Below are positions 60,725-64,000 of a stretch of 64,000 bases of DNA, piece by piece. A program made the position numbers and the translations under genes. The notes below the pieces were generated by a model. It was given only the letters and a program-made list of their open reading frames with translations, was not told where the DNA came from and ran no database searches. This stretch comes from Pelagibius sp037652055 (lineage in GTDB: Bacteria; Pseudomonadota; Alphaproteobacteria; Kiloniellales; Kiloniellaceae). Each line of letters begins with the position of its first letter. Positions within the stretch are counted from its first letter, which is position 1. The stretch spans positions 124,001-188,000 of the forward strand of contig NZ_JBBKAH010000004.1 of assembly GCF_037652055.1 (NCBI RefSeq). The letters run 5' to 3'.

Positions 60725-62056
60725 ATGCCCGTGACTTTGAAGCGCTTCTTTCTGCCGCTGCCGCTGCTGCTCGCGCTCTCTGCCTGCGGCGTCCTTGATT
60801 GGTTCGGCGAGGAAGAGGCCCCGCCGCTGCCCGGTCAGCGCATCGCGATCCTCGCCTACGAGCGCGGACTGCGCGCCGATCCCGCCATCGCCGACGTGCC
60901 CGTGCGCCTGCCGGAGCCTTACGTGAACGCCGACTGGGCGCAGCCCGGCGGCAGCGCGGCCCACGCCATGTACCACCTGTCGCTCAGCGCCAACCCGCAA
61001 CGCGTGTGGAGCGCCGATGTCGGCGAAGGGTCCGGGGACGTGGCGACGCTGCTGGCGCAGCCCATCGTGGTCGGCGACACCGTCTTCACCATGGACGCGC
61101 GCTCTCTGGTTTCCGCCTTCTCGGCCACCAACGGCAGCCGCCTGTGGCAGGTCGACCTGGAGGACGAGGACGAGGACGACGGCTTCTTCGGGGGCGGCAT
61201 CGCCGCGGAGGGCGGCAAGATCTTCGCGGCCACGGGCTTTGCGCGGATTTTCGCGCTGGACGAGAAGACCGGCGAGACCCTGTGGATTCACAAGGCGCCC
61301 GGGCCGATCCGAGGTGCCCCGGTTGTGGCTGAAGGCCGCGTCTTCGTCGTCACCCTGGACAACCAGTTGCTGGTGCTGAACGTCGAGACCGGCGAGCGCC
61401 TGTGGAACCATGTCGGCGTCCAGGAGACCGCCGGCCTGCTGGGCTCGGCGAGCCCGGCGGTGGCGCGCAACACGGTGGTGGTGCCCTATTCTTCGGGCGA
61501 GGTGCTGGCGCTGCTGACCGACGACGGCCGCCAGGCGTGGAGCGAGAACCTCAGCTCCCTCCGCCGCCTCGACCCGCTGGCTGACATCGCCCAGATCCGC
61601 GGCCTGCCGGTGATCGACCGCGACCTCGTGCTGGCGGTCAGCCATGCCGGCCAGATGATGGCGGTCGACCTGCGCCAGGGCGTGCGCGCCTGGCAGGCGG
61701 AGATCGGCGGCGTGCAGATGCCCTGGGCCGCCGGCGATTTCATCTATGTGCTGACCAACGACGGCCAGGTGGTCTGCCTGCAGCGCCACGACGGCCGCAT
61801 CAAGTGGGTGACGCCGCTGCCGCGCTTTGCCGACCCCGAGGAGCAGGAAGACCCGATCCGCTGGCGCGGACCGGTGCTGGCCGGTGACCGCCTGATCGTC
61901 GCCGGCTCCAACGGCGAGGTGATCTCGGTATCGCCCTATGACGGCAAGCTGCTGGGCTTCATCACCCTGGGCGACGGCGTCGCCGTGCCCCCGGTGGTGG
62001 CCAACAACAGTCTCTACCTGCTAACCGACGGCGGCGATCTGATCGCCCTGCGGTAG
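60725..62056 (+). CDS. bamB: Outer-membrane assembly lipoprotein BamB
   Basis: A 443-aa lipoprotein. The signal peptide has lipobox LSAC (PLLLALSACGVLDWFGEEE). PQQ-like beta-propeller repeats recur: VVGDTVFTMDARSLVSAFSA, TNGSRLWQVDLEDED, AEGGKIFAATGFARIFALDE, KTGETLWIHKAPGPIRGAPV, VVTLDNQLLVLNVETGERLW, YSSGEVLALLTDDGRQAWSE, LTNDGQVVCLQRHDGRIKWV and SNGEVISVSPYDGKLLGFIT. BamB scaffolds BamA in outer-membrane protein folding. The propeller and the position between a YfgM-like gene and der identify it. It is somewhat longer than E. coli BamB (~390 aa), with an extended acidic insert near residues 142-147. Confidence 0.93.
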   Translation: MPVTLKRFFLPLPLLLALSACGVLDWFGEEEAPPLPGQRIAILAYERGLRADPAIADVPVRLPEPYVNADWAQPGGSAAHAMYHLSLSANPQRVWSADVGEGSGDVATLLAQPIVVGDTVFTMDARSLVSAFSATNGSRLWQVDLEDEDEDDGFFGGGIAAEGGKIFAATGFARIFALDEKTGETLWIHKAPGPIRGAPVVAEGRVFVVTLDNQLLVLNVETGERLWNHVGVQETAGLLGSASPAVARNTVVVPYSSGEVLALLTDDGRQAWSENLSSLRRLDPLADIAQIRGLPVIDRDLVLAVSHAGQMMAVDLRQGVRAWQAEIGGVQMPWAAGDFIYVLTNDGQVVCLQRHDGRIKWVTPLPRFADPEEQEDPIRWRGPVLAGDRLIVAGSNGEVISVSPYDGKLLGFITLGDGVAVPPVVANNSLYLLTDGGDLIALR

Positions 62057-62135
62057 GTAGGGGCGCCGGGAAGCGCCGCGGCGGGGCGATAAACGGGCTT
62101 GCGGCGGGCGCGCCGGCCCCCTATGCCATCACCCC

Positions 62136-63560
62136 ATGACCATAACCGTCGCCATCATCGGGCGCCCCAACGTGGGCAAATCGACCCTGTTCAACCGGCT
62201 GGTCGGCCAGCGCATCGCGCTGGTCGACGATACGCCGGGCGTGACCCGCGACCGCCGCGAAGGGGACGCCAACCTCTTCGGCCTGGAATTTCGCGTGGTC
62301 GACACCGCCGGCCTGGAGGAGCGCTTCGACGCCAGCCTGGAGGGCCGCATGCGCGCCCAGACCGAAAAGGCTCTCGAAGAGGCCGACCTCGCCCTTCTGG
62401 TGTTCGACGTCCGCGCCGGCATCACCGCCCTGGACGAGCACTTCGCCAACTGGCTGCGCCGAAGCGGCAAGGCCGTCGCCCTGGTCGCCAACAAGTGCGA
62501 GGGCCGCGAGGCGGAATCGGGCCTCGGCGAGGCCTACAGCCTGGGTCTCGGCCAGGCCATCCCGATTTCCGCCGAGCACGGCCTCGGCATGAGCGACCTC
62601 TACGACGCCGTCGCCGCGGTCGATGCCGAGAAGGCGGCGGCCGAAGCGGCGGGCGAGGCGATCGCCGTGCCGGCGACAGGGGTCGATGTCGAGGCGGAGG
62701 ACGAGGAGGCCGAGCACGAGCGCGTATTGCAGCTCACCGTCGTCGGACGCCCCAACGTCGGCAAGTCGACCCTGATCAACAAGCTGATCGGCGAAGATCG
62801 ACTGCTGACCGGGCCTGAGGCCGGCATCACCCGCGATTCCATCGCCGTCGACTGGACCTTCGAGGGCCGCCAGCTGCGCCTGGTCGATACCGCCGGCCTG
62901 CGCCGCCGGGCGCGGGTGGTGGAGAAGCTGGAGAAGCTCTCGACCCAGGACACCCTGCGCTCGATCCGCTTCGCCCACGTCGTGGTGCTGCTGCTGGACG
63001 TCGAGGAAGGGCTCGAAAAGCAGGACCTCACCATCGCCCGCATGGTGGTGGAGGAGGGCCGCGCGCTGGTCATCGGCGTCAACAAGTGGGATGCCTGCCG
63101 CGACCGCGACGAGAAGCTGAAGGCGATCCACGACCGCCTCACGCGCTCGCTGCCGCAGACCCGCGGCCTGCCGGTGGTGACACTCTCCGCCCTGCAGGGT
63201 CATAACATCGAGGGGCTGATGCACGCGGTGCTCGGCGCCTACGAGGTGTGGAGAAGCCGTGTTCCGACGGCGGACCTCAACCGCTGGCTCGACGCGGTGA
63301 CGGCGTCCCACCCGCCGCCGGCCGCCGCCGGGCGCCCGGTGCGCCTGAAGTACATGACCCAGGCCAAGACGCGGCCGCCGACCTTCGCCATCTTCTGCTC
63401 CAAGCCGGACGAGCTGCCGCCATCCTACCTGCGCTACCTGGAGAACGGCCTGCGCGACGCCTTCAAGCTGCCCGGCACGCCGATCCGCATCCACTTCCGC
63501 AAGGGCGATAACCCCTACGCTGGGCGGAAGAAGCCGAAGGCGGACAAGAAGAAGCGCTAG
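62136..63560 (+). CDS. der: GTPase Der (EngA)
   Basis: A 474-aa double-GTPase. The first G-domain has IGRPNVGKSTLFNRLVGQRI (G1), DDTPGVTRDRREGDANLFGL (G2/G3 region) and VVDTAGLEERFD; its G4 is NKCEG, a variant of NKxD. The second G-domain has VGRPNVGKSTLINKLIGEDR (G1), TRDSIAVDWTFEGRQLRLVD, LVDTAGLRRRARVVEKLEKL and GVNKWDACRD (G4). A C-terminal KH-like domain (PPTFAIFCSKPDELPPSYLR, FKLPGTPIRIHFRKGDNPYA) binds rRNA. Der is essential for 50S subunit assembly. The linker (~165-200) is acidic and alanine-rich. Confidence 0.97.
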   Translation: MTITVAIIGRPNVGKSTLFNRLVGQRIALVDDTPGVTRDRREGDANLFGLEFRVVDTAGLEERFDASLEGRMRAQTEKALEEADLALLVFDVRAGITALDEHFANWLRRSGKAVALVANKCEGREAESGLGEAYSLGLGQAIPISAEHGLGMSDLYDAVAAVDAEKAAAEAAGEAIAVPATGVDVEAEDEEAEHERVLQLTVVGRPNVGKSTLINKLIGEDRLLTGPEAGITRDSIAVDWTFEGRQLRLVDTAGLRRRARVVEKLEKLSTQDTLRSIRFAHVVVLLLDVEEGLEKQDLTIARMVVEEGRALVIGVNKWDACRDRDEKLKAIHDRLTRSLPQTRGLPVVTLSALQGHNIEGLMHAVLGAYEVWRSRVPTADLNRWLDAVTASHPPPAAAGRPVRLKYMTQAKTRPPTFAIFCSKPDELPPSYLRYLENGLRDAFKLPGTPIRIHFRKGDNPYAGRKKPKADKKKR

Positions 63561-63578
63561 CGCTGCTAAGGAGAGCCG

Positions 63579-64000
63579 ATGGCTGCTGTCGAGAACGAAG
63601 GCGCGACGCTTTACTACGAGGTCCATGGCGAGGGTGATGGCGACGCCGCCGCCGTCGTCTTCGCGCATGGGCGCGGCGGTAACTGCGCGAGCTGGTGGCA
63701 GCAGGTGCCGGTCTTCTCGCGGCGCTACAAGGTCATCGTCTTCGACCACCGCGGCTTCGGGCGCTCACGCTGCGACGCTGAGCATTTCGAGGCCGAGTAC
63801 TTCCCGCGCGACATCGCGGCGATCCTGGATGCCGAGGGCATCGGGCGCGCCGCCGTGGTGTGCCAGTCGATGGGCGGCTGGGGCGGGCTCAAGCTGGCGG
63901 TGACGCAGCCGGCGCGCGTCGCGGCGCTGGTGCTGGCCAACACTCCCGGCGGCCTCGACACGCCCAAGGCCACCGCGGCCATAGCGCACCTCGCCTCCGG
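63579..64000 (+). CDS. Alpha/beta hydrolase (3'-truncated by the window)
   Basis: The first ~140 residues of an alpha/beta hydrolase: ENEGATLYYEVHGEGDGDAA, VVFAHGRGGNCASWWQQVPV (oxyanion HG), KVIVFDHRGFGRSRCDAEHF, IAAILDAEGIGRAAVVCQSM with the nucleophile elbow CQSMGGWGG. ATG 63579 has AAGGAGAG upstream. The gene runs off the window end, so the catalytic His and Asp cannot be checked. It follows der by 18 nt and may be co-transcribed. Confidence 0.88.
   Translation, partial: MAAVENEGATLYYEVHGEGDGDAAAVVFAHGRGGNCASWWQQVPVFSRRYKVIVFDHRGFGRSRCDAEHFEAEYFPRDIAAILDAEGIGRAAVVCQSMGGWGGLKLAVTQPARVAALVLANTPGGLDTPKATAAIAHLAS

Noticed and set aside
62121..63749. 542-aa minus-strand frame antisense to der
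   Set aside because: It is a shadow of an essential, fully conserved gene, with no family signature.

Overview
The window reads as a chromosome segment of a high-GC alphaproteobacterium. The guaB/rsmB/guaA and ppx/rlmE neighbourhoods, a DUF2794 gene, a TPR protein-bamB-der operon, a SoxCD pair and a GC-rich third codon position fit Rhodospirillales-like lineages. No rRNA is present, so the genus stays open. GC-rich housekeeping DNA is interrupted by one large genomic island and one very small islet.

Region 1 (1-10.4 kb) is metabolic. It holds an AraC regulator, a divergent pair of secreted MRJP/SMP-30-like beta-propeller proteins, and a LysR regulator divergent from a seven-gene redox operon. 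That operon encodes a zinc-type alcohol dehydrogenase-like oxidoreductase, a betaine-binding-like protein, a carboxymuconolactone decarboxylase-like protein, an Old Yellow Enzyme, a DUF302 protein and the SoxC/SoxD sulfite dehydrogenase-like pair.

Region 2 (10.95-37.65 kb) is a ~26.7 kb genomic island at the 3' end of a tRNA-Gln(CTG) gene. A large tyrosine integrase lies beside the tRNA, and a 38-bp degenerate copy of the tRNA end marks the far boundary at 10951-10988. Cargo from left to right: an orphan antitoxin-like HTH gene and a truncated Xre-type antitoxin; a DUF6634 / unknown / GIY-YIG cluster; a strikingly nested set of inverted repeats; an ISL3-like transposase convergent with a second tyrosine recombinase; a 5'-truncated panB; a Gabija-like GajA/GajB pair followed by a DUF3800 gene; a secreted protein and a small membrane protein; a CoiA-like pseudogene with three lesions; a 2034-aa DUF4011/DUF3320 helicase-nuclease followed by a TerB/PH-like protein and a voltage-gated-type potassium channel; and a possible HEPN-like protein. 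Much of this looks like anti-phage defence.

Region 3 (37.7-45.8 kb) is core: tRNA-Gln, ppx/gppA-like, rlmE, a host-attachment-family protein, guaB, rsmB-like, a GNAT acetyltransferase and guaA.

Region 4 (45.8-47.8 kb) is a 2-kb AT-rich islet at the 3' end of guaA, bounded by a 23-bp near-perfect direct repeat of the guaA end. It carries only two genes, a ParA/MinD-like ATPase and a HEPN protein with an intact R-x4-H ribonuclease motif. This is the best candidate for an undescribed compact defence or toxin system in the window.

Region 5 (47.9-64 kb) returns to core metabolism and envelope genes: MAPEG, msrA, a LysR/oxidoreductase pair, a secreted hydrolase, an Asp/Glu racemase family gene, dadA-like plus a RidA-family gene, VOC, DUF488, BON, dihaem cytochrome c, PilZ, DUF2794, a lipoprotein, a thioredoxin-fold protein, the TPR protein-bamB-der operon, and a hydrolase cut by the window edge.
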